Source of the DNA: Mycolicibacterium goodii
GTDB taxonomy: Bacteria > Actinomycetota > Actinomycetes > Mycobacteriales > Mycobacteriaceae
Assembly: GCF_001187505.1 (NCBI RefSeq)
Contig: NZ_CP012150.1
Coordinates: 5,924,048 to 5,988,047 of the forward strand
Reading direction: 5' to 3'
DNA: 64,000 nt
The notes under the pieces were generated by a model. That model was given only the letters and a program-made list of their open reading frames with translations, did no database searches and was not told the DNA's origin. Positions 1-9,769 of the stretch are shown here, one piece after another (position 1 is the first letter of the stretch; every line of letters begins with the position of its first letter). The position numbers were made by a program, and so were the translations under genes.

Positions 1-1671
1 GGCGCGTTCGCACCGCAGACCGACGCAGCCCAGCGCCTCGGCCAGCTTGACGAAGTCCGGGATCCGGTGGCTGTGGGTGGACAGGTTGGTCTGGCTGTAG
101 CGCTCGTCGTAGAACAGGGTCTGCCACTGGCGCACCATGCCCAGGTTGCCGTTGTTGATCAACGCCACCTTGATCGGCGCGCCCTCGACCGCGCAGGTGG
201 CCAACTCCTGGTTGGTCATCTGGAAGCAGCCGTCACCATCGATGGCCCACACCTCGGCCTCGGGCCTGGCGAACTTGGCGCCCATTGCCGCGGGCACGGC
301 GAAGCCCATCGTGCCCAGACCACCGGAGTTCAGCCAGGTCTTCGGGTTCTCGTATTTGATGAACTGCGCGGCCCACATCTGGTGCTGGCCGACGCCCGCG
401 ACGTACACCGCGTCGGGGCCCGCGATCTGGCCCAGCTTCTCGATGACGAACTCCGGAGACAGGCTGCCGTCGCTCTGCGGGCCGTAGCTCAGCGGGTAGG
501 TCGACTGGATGCCCGACAGGTACTCCCACCAGGTGTCGAGCTGCAGCGCGTCGGCGTCGGTGCCGGTCTTGCGCAGCGACTGGACGAGTTCGGCGATGAC
601 GGCCTTGACGTCACCCACGATCGGCACGTCGGCGTGGCGGTTCTTGCCGATCTCGGCCGGGTCGATGTCGGCGTGGATCACCTTGGCGTCCGGCGCGAAC
701 GAATCGAGCTTGCCGGTGACGCGGTCGTCGAAGCGGGTGCCGAGGGCGATCAGCAGATCGCTGCGCTGCAGCGCGGCCACCGCGGCGACCGTGCCGTGCA
801 TACCGGGCATGCCCAGGTTCTGGCGGTGGCTGTCCGGGAACGCGCCACGGGCCATCAGCGTCGTCACGACCGGGATGCCGGTCAGTTCGGCCAGCTCGCG
901 CAGCTCATCGGTGGCCTCGCCGCGGATCACGCCGCCGCCGACGTACAGCACGGGCTTGCGGGCCGCGGCGATCAGCTTGGCGGCCTCGCGGATCTGTCGG
1001 TTGTGCGGTTTGGTGGTCGGCTTGTAGCCGGGCAGGTCGATCTTCGGCGGCCAGCTGAAGGTGCACTGCCCCTGCAGGATGTCCTTGGGGATGTCGACGA
1101 GCACCGCGCCCGGCCGTCCCGACCTGGCGATGTGGAACGCCTCGGCGATGACGCGCGGGATGTCATCGCCGTTGCGCACCAGGAAGTTGTGCTTGGTGAT
1201 CGGCATCGTCATGCCGGTGATGTCGGCTTCCTGGAACGCATCGGTGCCGATGAGCGCGCGACCGACCTGACCGGTGATCGCCACGACGGGGATCGAGTCC
1301 ATCTGCGCGTCGGCCAGCGGCGTGATCAGGTTGGTGGCGCCCGGGCCGGACGTCGCCATCATCACCCCGACCTTGCCGGTCGCATGGGCGTAGCCACTCG
1401 CGGCGTGGCCGGCACCCTGCTCATGGCGGACCAGCACGTGCCGCAGCTTCTTCGAGTCGAACAGCGGGTCGTAGACCGGGAGCACCGCGCCACCGGGGAT
1501 ACCGAAGATGGTGTCGACGCCGATCTCCTCGAGCGACCGGACGACCGCCTGCGCGCCGGTGAGCTGCTCGGGTGCAACGCGCTTGGCCTGCGGTTGATCT
1601 GACGTCTGCGCAGGTGCGCCGTTCGCGGGGGCTGCGGCCGTGTGTGGCGGTCGCGTGGTGGGTGCGCTCAC
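1..1671 (-). CDS. ilvB: Acetolactate synthase large subunit, C-terminus cut by window edge
   Basis: ThDP-dependent enzyme that condenses pyruvate with pyruvate or 2-oxobutyrate, the first common step of valine, leucine and isoleucine synthesis. 557 codons are inside the window; the reading frame runs off the left edge, so about 60 residues are missing compared with the roughly 618-residue mycobacterial IlvB1. Visible landmarks are the N-terminal catalytic region [12 protein letters not shown] followed by [13 protein letters not shown] with the conserved Glu, and the C-terminal ThDP/Mg motif [12 protein letters not shown]. The GTG start at 1671 begins MSAPTTRPP and lies behind GGGAAGAG. An attenuator with its own leader peptide lies just upstream (1754-1918), so expression should follow branched-chain amino acid supply. 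The PH-domain gene on the other side is divergent. Confidence 0.96.
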   Translation of the reverse strand, partial: MSAPTTRPPHTAAAPANGAPAQTSDQPQAKRVAPEQLTGAQAVVRSLEEIGVDTIFGIPGGAVLPVYDPLFDSKKLRHVLVRHEQGAGHAASGYAHATGKVGVMMATSGPGATNLITPLADAQMDSIPVVAITGQVGRALIGTDAFQEADITGMTMPITKHNFLVRNGDDIPRVIAEAFHIARSGRPGAVLVDIPKDILQGQCTFSWPPKIDLPGYKPTTKPHNRQIREAAKLIAAARKPVLYVGGGVIRGEATDELRELAELTGIPVVTTLMARGAFPDSHRQNLGMPGMHGTVAAVAALQRSDLLIALGTRFDDRVTGKLDSFAPDAKVIHADIDPAEIGKNRHADVPIVGDVKAVIAELVQSLRKTGTDADALQLDTWWEYLSGIQSTYPLSYGPQSDGSLSPEFVIEKLGQIAGPDAVYVAGVGQHQMWAAQFIKYENPKTWLNSGGLGTMGFAVPAAMGAKFARPEAEVWAIDGDGCFQMTNQELATCAVEGAPIKVALINNGNLGMVRQWQTLFYDERYSQTNLSTHSHRIPDFVKLAEALGCVGLRCERA

Positions 1672-1753
1672 GGTTTCTCTTCCCGTCCCTCTTAGGTTTC
1701 CTTTGTGGCGGAATCTCGGTTGTGATGGTGACGCCGACGTGCCTGTGGACAAC

Positions 1754-1789
1754 AAAAAACCCCCGTCAGCAGGCTGCTGTACGAGGGTG
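1754..1789 (-). terminator. Attenuator terminator hairpin of ilvB
   Basis: On the minus strand CCCTCGT pairs with ACGGGGG (one G-T pair) around an inner AGCA/TGCT stem, and six T residues follow directly (the A-run at 1754-1759 on the plus strand). This is a complete intrinsic terminator placed between the leader peptide (stop at 1809) and the ilvB start (1671). This order is that of a translation-coupled attenuator. Confidence 0.85.
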
Positions 1790-1808
1790 GCGCGTCGATG
1801 CTGGTGTG

Positions 1809-1880
1809 CTATGCCCGGCAGAGGGCCAGCGCGGCATCAACGCGCCAACCAATTACTACGAGCACTCCCGGGGTCTGCAT
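1809..1880 (-). CDS. ilvB leader peptide (23 aa)
   Basis: Short reading frame starting ATG at 1880 and stopping TAG at 1809. It encodes 23 residues: MQTPG, then the block LVVIG at residues 6-10, then [12 protein letters not shown]. The Leu-Val-Val-Ile run and the later Ala-Leu-Ala-Leu are the amino acids made by the ilv pathway, so ribosome stalling would sense charged Leu, Val and Ile tRNA. A -10 box (TACCGT, 1889-1894) ends 8 nt before the ATG, so the transcript probably starts at or next to the start codon. A terminator hairpin lies 20 nt after the stop. Leader peptides upstream of actinobacterial ilvB are known; this copy is read directly from the sequence. Confidence 0.85.
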   Translation of the reverse strand: MQTPGVLVVIGWRVDAALALCRA

Positions 1881-1888
1881 AAGCGTTG

Positions 1889-1918
1889 ACGGTAGCTGCC
1901 ACACTGGTCGAAGGTCAA
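1889..1918 (-). promoter_or_regulatory. Promoter of the ilvB leader
   Basis: Minus-strand TTGACC (1913-1918), an 18-nt spacer and TACCGT (1889-1894) form a good SigA-type promoter. The -10 box ends 8 nt ahead of the leader-peptide ATG, as expected for a leaderless or nearly leaderless transcript. Confidence 0.7.
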
Positions 1919-1991
1919 ATTGCGATTGCGCCGAATGCGCGGTATTGGAGCGTTTTCCGCCCCGAGGGAAGCCAGTGCAAGGATGGACACC

Positions 1992-2381
1992 GTGAGCGCA
2001 CGTTCAGCAACCGCCCCCGTCGTCATCCGGATATCGCCCATGGCGCACTTGGCCGTCGCGGTCGTCACCCTGGGCCTGCTGACCGTGATCCTGGTCAATC
2101 CGGCATGGTTCGGCTGGCTGCTGCTCATCCCGATTGGCTTGTCGCTGGCCATCATTCGGTTCCAGACCCGGGCCGACCGGGAGACCGTGACGGCGCGGTC
2201 GCTGCTGGGCAGCGAGACGGTGCCGTGGAACGAGATCGACGGACTGCGGTTCGAACGCGGCCGCTGGGCGGTCGCGCAGCGCACCACCGGCGAGGATCTG
2301 CGCCTGCCCGCGGTGACCTTCGCCACCTTGCCGCTGCTCGCGGAGGTGAGCGGCGGACGCGTCCCCAACCCGTATGCGTGA
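1992..2381 (+). CDS. PH domain-containing membrane protein (Rv3004/Cfp6-like)
   Basis: Protein of 129 residues matching the position and layout of M. tuberculosis Rv3004 (Cfp6, low-molecular-weight antigen 6). Two hydrophobic segments lie at about residues 15-33 and 36-52 (AHLAVAVVTLGLLTVILV, then WFGWLLLIPIGLSLAII). A small PH-like domain follows, with the typical VPWNEIDGLRF and a polar beta-rich tail. GTG at 1992 is chosen because AAGGA at 1979-1983 sits 8 nt upstream; the in-frame ATG at 1983 overlaps that site. Its molecular role is not established. It is divergent from ilvB and convergent with doxX, whose stop is 3 nt away. Confidence 0.82.
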   Translation: MSARSATAPVVIRISPMAHLAVAVVTLGLLTVILVNPAWFGWLLLIPIGLSLAIIRFQTRADRETVTARSLLGSETVPWNEIDGLRFERGRWAVAQRTTGEDLRLPAVTFATLPLLAEVSGGRVPNPYA

Positions 2382-2384
2382 GGC

Positions 2385-3227
2385 TCAGCTCAGCGGATTG
2401 CCGCCGTTGAGCAGGGCCCAGATGCCGATGCCCGCACCGATGCCGATCAGCAGGGCCACGAACGAGCCGACGAACGGGCGCCGCGCCCAACCGCGGCCGG
2501 CGTCGAAGCCGTAGCGTCCCGGTCCGGTCAGGATGAGCGCCGCGGTCGCGGCGAGGATGACGAGCCGGTACTGGTGACCGTCGTGGAAGAACTCGGCGAG
2601 CCTGGCCTGCTCGTGGGCGATCATGGCCTCGGCCAGCAGGCCGTTGATGCCGTAGGCCAGCGCACCGGCCGCGGCGATCGGCGTGAACAACCCCAGCACC
2701 AACAGCACCCCGGCCGCGATCTGCCCGCCGGTGGCCACGTACGTCAGGATGCCCGAGTACTTGAAACCCATGTCGTCGAGCGATGTGCTGAATCCGTCGA
2801 ACCCCGGACCGTCCCACCACCCGAAGGCCTTCTGCAGGCCGTGCAGGATCAGCAGCCCACCGAGGGCCACGCGCAGGATCAGCAGGCCGAGGTCCTGCGT
2901 ACCTCTTCTGCCGGCCGCCCTGACCTGGTCGTCGACGACGTCGTTGCGGTCGATCTCGACCGGTTCGGCCGGATACGCGCCCATCGGCGCATGCATACCG
3001 GGCTGGACGTACGGCAACGGTTCTGGGTCGCTGACCATGCTGAACGCCGACTGATCGGGCGACTTGGAGTCGTACCGCGGGATGGCGGTGGTTTCGAAGT
3101 CGCCACCGTAGTTGGCCGAGGGCAGATCGTCTTCGGGGTCGACCAGACTTGCCCCGGCGGGCCTGGCGGAATCGCCGGTCCCCGGATTATCGGGTCTTTG
3201 CCACGGGTCCTGCGAGGTACTGGTCAC
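2385..3227 (-). CDS. doxX: DoxX-family membrane protein (Rv3005c-like)
   Basis: A 280-residue integral membrane protein. Residues 1-110 form an acidic, Pro/Asp-rich cytoplasmic tail without strong motifs. The DoxX domain follows, with about five hydrophobic segments, starting LGLLILRVALGGLLILHGLQK and ending FVALLIGIGAGIGIWALL. In M. tuberculosis the DoxX protein Rv3005c forms a membrane-associated oxidoreductase complex with superoxide dismutase SodA and the thiosulfate sulfurtransferase SseA, linking radical detoxification to thiol balance; the same role is inferred here from position and family. The GTG start at 3227 is preceded by TACCCT (plus strand 3234-3239) with a 6-nt gap, pointing to a leaderless transcript. 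It is divergent from lppZ. Confidence 0.88.
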   Translation of the reverse strand: MTSTSQDPWQRPDNPGTGDSARPAGASLVDPEDDLPSANYGGDFETTAIPRYDSKSPDQSAFSMVSDPEPLPYVQPGMHAPMGAYPAEPVEIDRNDVVDDQVRAAGRRGTQDLGLLILRVALGGLLILHGLQKAFGWWDGPGFDGFSTSLDDMGFKYSGILTYVATGGQIAAGVLLVLGLFTPIAAAGALAYGINGLLAEAMIAHEQARLAEFFHDGHQYRLVILAATAALILTGPGRYGFDAGRGWARRPFVGSFVALLIGIGAGIGIWALLNGGNPLS

Positions 3228-3349
3228 GCTGCCAGGGTAAGTGCAACATCCGCGGGATCCTGGTATTTACCTCGGCGCTTCCGCCTGGTATTGGATCGCT
3301 GATCGGCGCATCGCGGGTCCCGACGTGGCGGACACCGCGGACCAATCCG

Positions 3350-3355
3350 TAATCT
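3350..3355 (+). promoter_or_regulatory. -10 box of leaderless lppZ transcript
   Basis: TAATCT lies exactly 7 nt ahead of the lppZ ATG, the spacing typical of mycobacterial leaderless genes. No Shine-Dalgarno sequence is visible. Confidence 0.65.
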
Positions 3356-3362
3356 GGCGAGC

Positions 3363-4483
3363 ATGAAATCGCGTCGGCGGATGACACAGGTGGCCGCCGT
3401 CTTGTGTGCCGCGATGCTGGTCGGCACGGGGTGCGCCCGGTTCGATGCGGCCCAGTCGGAGCCGTTCACCACCGAACCGGAGATGCGACCCGGACCCACC
3501 ACGACTCCACCTCCGCCGCCGCCGCTGCCCGCGATCCCGTTCCCCAAGGAATGCCCGGCCCCTGGCGTCATGCAGGGCTGCCTCGACAGCACCAGCGGCC
3601 TGATCATGGGCGCCGACAGCCAGTCCGCGCTGGTGGCCGAGCGGTTGACGGGTGCCATCAAAGAGGTCGCGACCCGCGCCGAACCGAAGATCAAGACCGT
3701 GATCCCGGTCGATCCCTCGGGCGACGGCGGGTTGATGGACATCGTGAAGTCGCCGACCTACATCCAGGACCGGTTGATGTACGCCTACATCAGCACGCCG
3801 ACCGACAACCGCGTGGTGCGGATCGCCGACGGCGACGTGCCCAAGCCGATTCTCACCGGCATCCCGAAGGGCGCCACCGGCAACATGGGATCGCTGATCT
3901 TCACCAGTCCCACGACGCTGCTGGTGCAGACCGGCGATGCGGGCAACCCGGCGCTGGCCGCCGACCCGAACTCGCTCGCGGGCAAGGTGCTGCGCATCGA
4001 GCAGCCCACCACGGTCAACCAGGCGCCGATCACCACCGCGATGTCGGGCATGGGTGCGGGCGGCGCCATGTGCATCGACCCGTCCGACGGCTCCCTGTAC
4101 GTCACCGACCGCACACCGACGGCCGACCGCCTGCAGCGGATGACCAAGGACTCGAAGATCTCGACGGTGTGGACGTGGCCCGACCGTCCCGGCGTGGCCG
4201 GATGCGCGGCGCTCGACGGTACGGTGCTGGTGAACCTCGTCGAGGCCAAGAAGACCGTCGCCGTCCACATGGCGCAGGACACCGGCGCGGTGACCGGCGA
4301 ACCCGAGGTGGTGCGCGACAACACCCGCGGTCACGTCTGGGCGCTGCAGCTCTCCCCGACGGCAACGTGTGGGGCGCGACGGTCAACAAGACCGCGGGCG
4401 ACGCCGAGAAACTCGACGACGTGGTGTTCCCGCTGTTCCCGCAGGGCGGTGGATTCCCGCGCGGCGACGCCGACAAGACCTGA
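3363..4483 (+). pseudogene. lppZ: Lipoprotein LppZ, interrupted by a -1 frameshift
   Basis: Secreted lipoprotein of the LppZ (Rv3006) type. A signal peptide ends in the lipobox LVGTGC, with the lipidated Cys at about residue 24. A Pro-rich linker with a run of six prolines follows, then a soluble domain of the glucose/sorbosone dehydrogenase-like beta-propeller kind. The frame breaks at the CCCC run 4354-4357: before it the protein reads GHVWALQLSP; after it the sense continues one frame over as DGNVWGATVNKTAGD and ends at the TGA 4481-4483. Adding one C restores 373 residues, which as I recall is the length of the M. tuberculosis protein. Read literally the gene is broken, but a homopolymer sequencing error is equally possible. 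Lipidated proteins of this family are exposed on the outer face of the cytoplasmic membrane. Confidence 0.85.
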
Positions 4484-4598
4484 GCCACAGCGCTTCCCGC
4501 GGCCGGCGCGAACTTTGTGCCGGTGCTGCGCGCGGAGGCGGTCGGCAGCGTCGGCCCGGCGTCGGTACAGCGACCTGTGTGACCGGACCCACATCACG

Positions 4599-4604
4599 TA
4601 CCAT
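4599..4604 (+). promoter_or_regulatory. -10 box of leaderless TetR gene
   Basis: TACCAT lies 7 nt upstream of the GTG at 4612 and there is no ribosome binding site, so the regulator is probably translated from a leaderless mRNA. Confidence 0.55.
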
Positions 4605-4611
4605 TGTCCGA

Positions 4612-5253
4612 GTGCCTGAACGCCAGCGCCGACGATACGCACCGCGGCTACCGCGTGAGCAACGGCGCCAGCAACTGCTCGACGCGGCACTGACAGTGCT
4701 GGCCGACTGCCCGTTGCACGAACTGAGCATGGAGGCCGTCGCCGAGACCGCAGGCGTCGGCAAACCGGTCCTCTACACCGCGTACCGAACCCGGGCCGAA
4801 CTGGTCACCGCACTGCTCAGCCGCGAACACCAACGAGGACTCGACCAGGTACGCGCGGCGTTACCCCACGATCTCGCCGTCGCCGGTCCCACCGAGGCCT
4901 ACACCGCCACCGTGTCAGCGTTCCTCCAGGCAGTACTGGAGAACCCGACCCGGTGGCGTCTTATTTTGACCGTGCCCGACACCGCGCCCCGCGAGTACCG
5001 GGCCGCGGTGCGCCACGCCCGCTCGCAGATCATGGAACTGGCCGTGTCGTTCGCGCGGGCCGGTACCGAACTGGATCCCCGGCTCACCGATCTGGACCCG
5101 GTACTGCTCGGCCACACGATGCTGGCGTTCGCCGAGATGCTCGGCCGGCTCGCGGTGCACGATCCCGAGACCTATACGCGCGATCGGCTCGGGGAGTACG
5201 CCGCGATGACGATGCGGATGTTCGCCGGGGAGTTCCCGGTTCCCGCCACCTGA
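4612..5253 (+). CDS. TetR/AcrR-family transcriptional regulator
   Basis: A 213-residue one-component repressor. The N-terminal helix-turn-helix spans about residues 12-58 (QQLLDAALTVLADCPL, then MEAVAETAGVGKPVLYTAY with the recognition helix). The rest is an all-helical ligand-binding and dimer domain with no recognisable ligand signature. The GTG start at 4612 is chosen because of the leaderless -10 box at 4599; the reading frame is open further upstream, but that part overlaps lppZ and lacks helix-turn-helix character. The gene lies alone between lppZ and the convergent gatB, so its target cannot be read from its neighbours. Confidence 0.85.
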   Translation: MPERQRRRYAPRLPREQRRQQLLDAALTVLADCPLHELSMEAVAETAGVGKPVLYTAYRTRAELVTALLSREHQRGLDQVRAALPHDLAVAGPTEAYTATVSAFLQAVLENPTRWRLILTVPDTAPREYRAAVRHARSQIMELAVSFARAGTELDPRLTDLDPVLLGHTMLAFAEMLGRLAVHDPETYTRDRLGEYAAMTMRMFAGEFPVPAT

Positions 5254-5262
5254 GGCGGCCGG

Positions 5263-6774
5263 TCAGCTCTGGCCGCAGGCCGCCAACACGAGTTCGCGCA
5301 CCCGCGCGGCGTCGGCCGAACCCTTCGTCGCCTTCATGACCGCGCCGACGATGGCGCCCGCGGCCTGGACCTTGCCGCCGCGGATCTTCTCGACGATGTC
5401 GGGGTTGGCGGCCAGCGCCTCCTCGACCGCGGCCTTGATCACCGAGTCGTCCCGCACCAGCGCGAGCCCGCGGTCGGTCATGACCTGCTCGGGCTCGCCC
5501 TCGCCGGCGAGTACGCCCTCGACGACCTGACGTGCCAGCTTGTTGGACAGCTTGCCCTCGTCGACGAGCTTCACCACCGCGGCCACCTGGGCCGGCGTGA
5601 TGGGCAGCTCGTCGACGGCAACCCCGCTCTCGTTGGCCTTCTGCACCAGGAAGTTGCCCCACCAGGCGCGGGCCGCCTCGCTCGACACACCGTGTCCGAC
5701 GGTGGCCGCGACGAGTTCGACCGCCCCGGCGTTGACCAGGTCGCGCATCACCTCGTCGGAGACACCCCAGTCCTCCTGGATCCGCTTGCGGGCCAGCCAC
5801 GGCAGTTCGGGGATCGTCGTGCGCAGGCGCTCGACGAGTTCGGGGCTCGGCGCGACCGGCTCCAGATCGGGCTCCGGGAAATAGCGGTAGTCCTGTGCGG
5901 TCTCCTTGCTGCGCCCCGGCGAGGTGTAGCCGTCCTCGTGGAAGTGCCTGGTCTCCTGCACGATGGTGCCGCCCGCGTCGAGAACCGCTGCCTGACGGCG
6001 CATCTCATAGCGCACGGCCACCTCGACACTGCGCAGCGAGTTCACGTTCTTGGTCTCGGTGCGGGTGCCGAACTCCTTGGCGCCCTTGGGTTTCAGCGAG
6101 ACATTGGAATCGCAGCGCATCGAGCCCTGATCCATGCGCACGTCCGAGACGCCGAGGGCGCGCATCAGCTGACGCAGCGCGGTGACGTACGCGCGGGCGA
6201 TCTCCGGGGCACGGGCGCCCGCACCCTCGATGGGCTTGGTGACGATCTCGATGAGCGGCACGCCCGCCCGGTTGTAGTCGGCCAGCGAGGTCGTCGCTCC
6301 GGCGATGCGGCCGGTGTCGCTGCCCAGGTGAGTCAGCTTGCCGGTGTCCTCCTCCATGTGGGCACGTTCGATCTCCACGCGCCATGTGGTGCCGTCCTCC
6401 AGCGGCACGTCGAGGTGGCCGTTGACCGCGATGGGCTCGTCGTACTGCGAGATCTGGTAGTTCTTCGGCTGGTCGGGGTAGAAGTAGTTCTTCCTCGCGA
6501 ACCGGCCCCACGGCGCGATCTCGCAGTTCAGCGCGAGGCCGATGCGGATCGCCGACTCCACCGCGGCCTCATTGAGCACCGGCAGCGCCCCCGGCAAGCC
6601 CAGGCACACGGGGCAGACCAGCGTGTTGGGCTCGGCCCCGAACCGGTTGGCGCAGCCGCAGAACATCTTGGTGGCCGTCGACAGCTCGACGTGCACCTCC
6701 ATGCCCATGACGGGTTCGTAGCGCGCGACGACGTCGTCGAAGTCAACGAGTTCAGCGGTGGGGGCAACGGTCAT
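5263..6774 (-). CDS. gatB: Asp-tRNA(Asn)/Glu-tRNA(Gln) amidotransferase subunit B
   Basis: A 503-residue GatB, the kinase and tRNA-binding subunit of the GatCAB amidotransferase, which converts misacylated Glu-tRNA(Gln) and Asp-tRNA(Asn) to the amides. The catalytic cradle begins [14 protein letters not shown] zinc site is formed by [10 protein letters not shown] and CPVCLG (residues about 38-58), followed by [19 protein letters not shown]. The C-terminal YqeY-like tail ends REL(V)LAACGQS. The ATG at 6774 is preceded by TAAAAT with a 6-nt gap, so a leaderless transcript is likely. gatA and gatC lie on the same strand but are separated from gatB by pfkA, as in M. tuberculosis (Rv3009c-Rv3012c). 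Confidence 0.97.
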   Translation of the reverse strand: MTVAPTAELVDFDDVVARYEPVMGMEVHVELSTATKMFCGCANRFGAEPNTLVCPVCLGLPGALPVLNEAAVESAIRIGLALNCEIAPWGRFARKNYFYPDQPKNYQISQYDEPIAVNGHLDVPLEDGTTWRVEIERAHMEEDTGKLTHLGSDTGRIAGATTSLADYNRAGVPLIEIVTKPIEGAGARAPEIARAYVTALRQLMRALGVSDVRMDQGSMRCDSNVSLKPKGAKEFGTRTETKNVNSLRSVEVAVRYEMRRQAAVLDAGGTIVQETRHFHEDGYTSPGRSKETAQDYRYFPEPDLEPVAPSPELVERLRTTIPELPWLARKRIQEDWGVSDEVMRDLVNAGAVELVAATVGHGVSSEAARAWWGNFLVQKANESGVAVDELPITPAQVAAVVKLVDEGKLSNKLARQVVEGVLAGEGEPEQVMTDRGLALVRDDSVIKAAVEEALAANPDIVEKIRGGKVQAAGAIVGAVMKATKGSADAARVRELVLAACGQS

Positions 6775-6837
6775 GAGGCGATTTTAGTTTGAGCTCCCGC
6801 CCCGACCGCGAGCGCCCGAAGCTCGGCCGGTGAACCC

Positions 6838-7869
6838 TCAGCCGAAGAATTCCGCGGCGTCGTCGTAGCGGGACTGCGGCACGAGCTTGAGCTGGCGCAC
6901 CGCCTCGGCGAGCGGCACGCGGCCGATCTCCTGGCCGCGCAGCGACACCATCATTCCGTACTCGCCCGCGTGCGCGGCGTCGGCGGCGTTGACGCCGAAA
7001 CGCGTCGCGAGCACCCGGTCGAACGGCGTCGGGGTGCCGCCACGCTGCACGTGCCCGAGCACGGTGACGCGGACCTCCTTGTTGATGCGCTTCTCCACCT
7101 CGAGCGCGAGCTGCTGTGCGACGCCGGTGAACCGCTCGTGGCCGAACTCGTCGATGCCGCCCTCCCGCAGCCGCATCGAGCCCTCGGCCGGTTTCGCGCC
7201 TTCGGCCACCACGCAGATGAAGTGCGAGTCGCCGCGCTGGAAGCGCTGCTTGACCAGCCGGCACACCTCCTCGACGTCGAACGGCTGCTCGGGGATCAGC
7301 GTCATGTGCGCACCCGACGCGATGCCCGCGTTGAGCGCGATCCAGCCGGCGTGGCGGCCCATCACCTCGACCAGCATGACCCGCTGGTGCGACTCGGCGG
7401 TGCTGTGCAGCCGGTCGATGGCCTCGGTCGCCACGGTTAGGGCGGTGTCGTGTCCGAACGTGACGTCGGTGCAGTCGATGTCGTTGTCGATGGTCTTGGG
7501 CACGCCGACCACCGGCACGTTCTCCTCGGACAGCCAGTGCGCGGCCGTCAGGGTGCCCTCACCGCCGATCGGGATGAGCACATCGATGCCGTTGTCTTCC
7601 AACGTCTGCTTGATCTGCTCCAGGCCGTTGCGCAGCTTCTCCGGGTTGACGCGTGCGGTGCCGAGGATGGTGCCGCCCTTGGCCAGCAACCGGTCGTTGC
7701 GGTCGTCGTTGGCCAACTGGATGCGGCGGTCCTCGAGCAGGCCGCGCCAACCGTCGAGGAAACCGACCACCGACGAGCCGTAACGCTGGTCGCACGTCCG
7801 CACGACCGCCCGGATCACCGCGTTCAGGCCTGGACAGTCACCGCCGCCGGTGAGCACTCCGATCCGCAT
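6838..7869 (-). CDS. pfkA: 6-phosphofructokinase PfkA
   Basis: Phosphorylates fructose 6-phosphate to fructose 1,6-bisphosphate, the committed step of glycolysis. 343 residues from [14 protein letters not shown], the length of the M. tuberculosis enzyme; the ATG three codons upstream (7878) is less likely. The active-site loop is [13 protein letters not shown], and the nucleotide loop reads GGEGT instead of the GGDGS of E. coli. The Glu and the Lys before TIDND are usual in actinobacterial group III enzymes, where they resemble PPi-type enzymes although the M. tuberculosis enzyme is ATP-dependent. It lies between gatB and gatA on the same strand, 18 nt from the gatA stop, and is probably cotranscribed with them. 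Confidence 0.96.
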   Translation of the reverse strand: MRIGVLTGGGDCPGLNAVIRAVVRTCDQRYGSSVVGFLDGWRGLLEDRRIQLANDDRNDRLLAKGGTILGTARVNPEKLRNGLEQIKQTLEDNGIDVLIPIGGEGTLTAAHWLSEENVPVVGVPKTIDNDIDCTDVTFGHDTALTVATEAIDRLHSTAESHQRVMLVEVMGRHAGWIALNAGIASGAHMTLIPEQPFDVEEVCRLVKQRFQRGDSHFICVVAEGAKPAEGSMRLREGGIDEFGHERFTGVAQQLALEVEKRINKEVRVTVLGHVQRGGTPTPFDRVLATRFGVNAADAAHAGEYGMMVSLRGQEIGRVPLAEAVRQLKLVPQSRYDDAAEFFG

Positions 7870-7887
7870 GCCTTCCATACTCCCCTG

Positions 7888-9372
7888 TCAGAGCGCGGAT
7901 GGCAGCGGACCGCGCGCCGCCTCGTACGCCGCGCCGACGCGGTAGAGCCGGTCGTCGGCGAGCGCCGGGGCCATGATCTGCAGGCCGACCGGCAAACCGT
8001 CGTCGGGTGAGAGACCGGACGGGACGGACATGCCGCAGTGCCCGGCCAGGTTCAGCGGCAGCGTGCACAGGTCGAACAGGTACATGGCCAGCGGGTCGTC
8101 GACCTTCTCCCCCAGCCCGAACGCGGTGGTCGGTGTGGCGGGCGACACCAGCACGTCGACGTTCTCGTACGCGCGGTCGAGGTCCCGTGCGATCAGCGTG
8201 CGCACCTTCTGGGCCTGGTTGTAGTAGGCGTCGTAGTACCCCGCCGACAGCGCGTACGTGCCGATCATGATGCGGCGCTTGACTTCTGGGCCGAAACCGG
8301 CGGCACGCGTGAGCGCCATGACCTCTTCGGCGCTGTGGCTGCCGTCGTCACCGACGCGCAGGCCGAACCGCATCGCGTCGAAACGCGCGAGGTTGCTCGA
8401 CACCTCCGACGGCAGGATCAGGTAGTAGGCCGCCATCGCGTGGTCGAAGTGCGGGCAGTCCACCTCGGTGACCTCGGCGCCCAGCGCGGTCAGCTGCTCG
8501 ACGGCGGCGTTGAACGACGCCAGCACCCCCGGCTGGTAACCCTCACCGCGCAGCTGTTTGACCACACCGACGCGCACACCCTTGAGGTCGCCCGAGGCAC
8601 CGGCCTTCGCCGCGGCGACCACATCGGGCACCTCCGCCGTCACCGACGTCGAATCCCGCGCATCGTGGCCCGCGATCACCGCGTGCAGCAGCGCGGTGTC
8701 GAGCACGGTGCGGGCGCACGGACCGCCCTGGTCCAGCGAGGAGGCGCACGCGATCAACCCGTACCGCGACACCGTGCCGTAGGTGGGCTTGACCCCGACC
8801 GTCGCGGTCAGCGCGGCGGGCTGGCGGATCGAACCTCCGGTGTCCGAGCCGATCGCCAGCGGCGCCTGATAGGCGGCCAGCGCCGCGGCGCTGCCGCCGC
8901 CGGAGCCGCCGGGCACGCGCTCGGTGTTCCACGGGTTGCGGGTCGGGCCGTACGCCGAGTTCTCGGTCGAGGAGCCCATCGCGAACTCGTCCATGTTGGT
9001 CTTGCCGAGGATCGGGATGCCCGCGGCGCGCAACTTGACCGTCACGGTCGCGTCGTACGGCGAACGCCAGCCTTCGAGGATCTTGGAACCGCACGTGGTG
9101 GGCATGTCGGTCGTGGTGAACACGTCCTTGAGCGCCAGCGGCACCCCGGCCAACGGCGACGGCAGCCGCTCACCGGCGGCCACCGCGGCGTCGATGCGGG
9201 CGGCCTCGGCCAGTGCGGAGTCCGCCGCGACGTGCAGGAACGCGTTGAACCGGTCGTCGGTCGCGGCGATCTGGTCCAGGTGGGCCTGGGTGACCTCGGT
9301 CGAGGACACCTCCTTGGCCGCGATCCTGGCGCCGAGGGTGGCCGCGTCGCTCCTGATCAGTTCGGTGCTCAT
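7888..9372 (-). CDS. gatA: Asp-tRNA(Asn)/Glu-tRNA(Gln) amidotransferase subunit A
   Basis: The glutaminase/amidase subunit of GatCAB (494 residues). The amidase-signature catalytic triad is visible: Lys in VPLALKDVF, the cis-Ser in [13 protein letters not shown], and the nucleophile Ser in [12 protein letters not shown]. Ammonia released from glutamine is channelled to GatB. Start ATG at 9372 overlaps the gatC stop in an ATGA motif, which fixes the start and implies translational coupling. The frame is open far upstream, but that part lies across gatC and is not coding. Confidence 0.97.
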   Translation of the reverse strand: MSTELIRSDAATLGARIAAKEVSSTEVTQAHLDQIAATDDRFNAFLHVAADSALAEAARIDAAVAAGERLPSPLAGVPLALKDVFTTTDMPTTCGSKILEGWRSPYDATVTVKLRAAGIPILGKTNMDEFAMGSSTENSAYGPTRNPWNTERVPGGSGGGSAAALAAYQAPLAIGSDTGGSIRQPAALTATVGVKPTYGTVSRYGLIACASSLDQGGPCARTVLDTALLHAVIAGHDARDSTSVTAEVPDVVAAAKAGASGDLKGVRVGVVKQLRGEGYQPGVLASFNAAVEQLTALGAEVTEVDCPHFDHAMAAYYLILPSEVSSNLARFDAMRFGLRVGDDGSHSAEEVMALTRAAGFGPEVKRRIMIGTYALSAGYYDAYYNQAQKVRTLIARDLDRAYENVDVLVSPATPTTAFGLGEKVDDPLAMYLFDLCTLPLNLAGHCGMSVPSGLSPDDGLPVGLQIMAPALADDRLYRVGAAYEAARGPLPSAL

Positions 9373-9668
9373 TCGGGCTCCCCCAGAATTCTCGGAACCG
9401 CGAACCGGCCCTCGGCCGCCTTGGGTGCGGCCGCCAGCGCCTCGTCCTGGGTCAGGCACGGCTGCACCGTGTCGGGCCGCGTCACGTTGACGTCCTTGAG
9501 TGGGTTGTCGGTCGGCTCGACGCCGGTGACATCCACGGACTGGATCTGGCTGACATGGCCGAGGATCGCGTCCAATTGGCCGGCGAAACCGTCCAGCTCG
9601 TCTTCGGTCAGCGCCAGCCGGGCCAGTCGGGCCAGGTGGGCGACCTCGTCTCGGGAGATCTGTGACAC
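9369..9668 (-). CDS. gatC: Asp-tRNA(Asn)/Glu-tRNA(Gln) amidotransferase subunit C
   Basis: A 99-residue GatC, the small helical subunit that wraps around GatA and stabilises the GatAB contact. The sequence [20 protein letters not shown] followed by [19 protein letters not shown] is the family signature. GTG at 9668 is preceded by TAGGCT eight nt upstream (plus strand 9677-9682), suggesting a leaderless start. It overlaps gatA by 4 nt and is the first gene of the gatC-gatA-pfkA run. Confidence 0.95.
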   Translation of the reverse strand: MSQISRDEVAHLARLARLALTEDELDGFAGQLDAILGHVSQIQSVDVTGVEPTDNPLKDVNVTRPDTVQPCLTQDEALAAAPKAAEGRFAVPRILGEPE

Positions 9669-9769
9669 GACAAAGCAGCCTAGTCAAGACCGGTGGCGGT
9701 GGGGACCACTGGGCACGGGCCGCACGACCGGACATGCTCATGTGAGCACGCTGTGAAAAGGTGTTGGCC

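Noticed and set aside
67..1602. Long plus-strand reading frame of 511 codons
   Set aside because: It is the antisense shadow of ilvB; its product has no domain and is dominated by Arg, Gly, Asp and His, as expected for reverse frames in GC-rich DNA.
6838..7869. PfkA as a PPi-dependent enzyme because of GGEGT and PKTIDND
   Set aside because: The same residues occur in mycobacterial PfkA, which is ATP-dependent; no reason to change the call.
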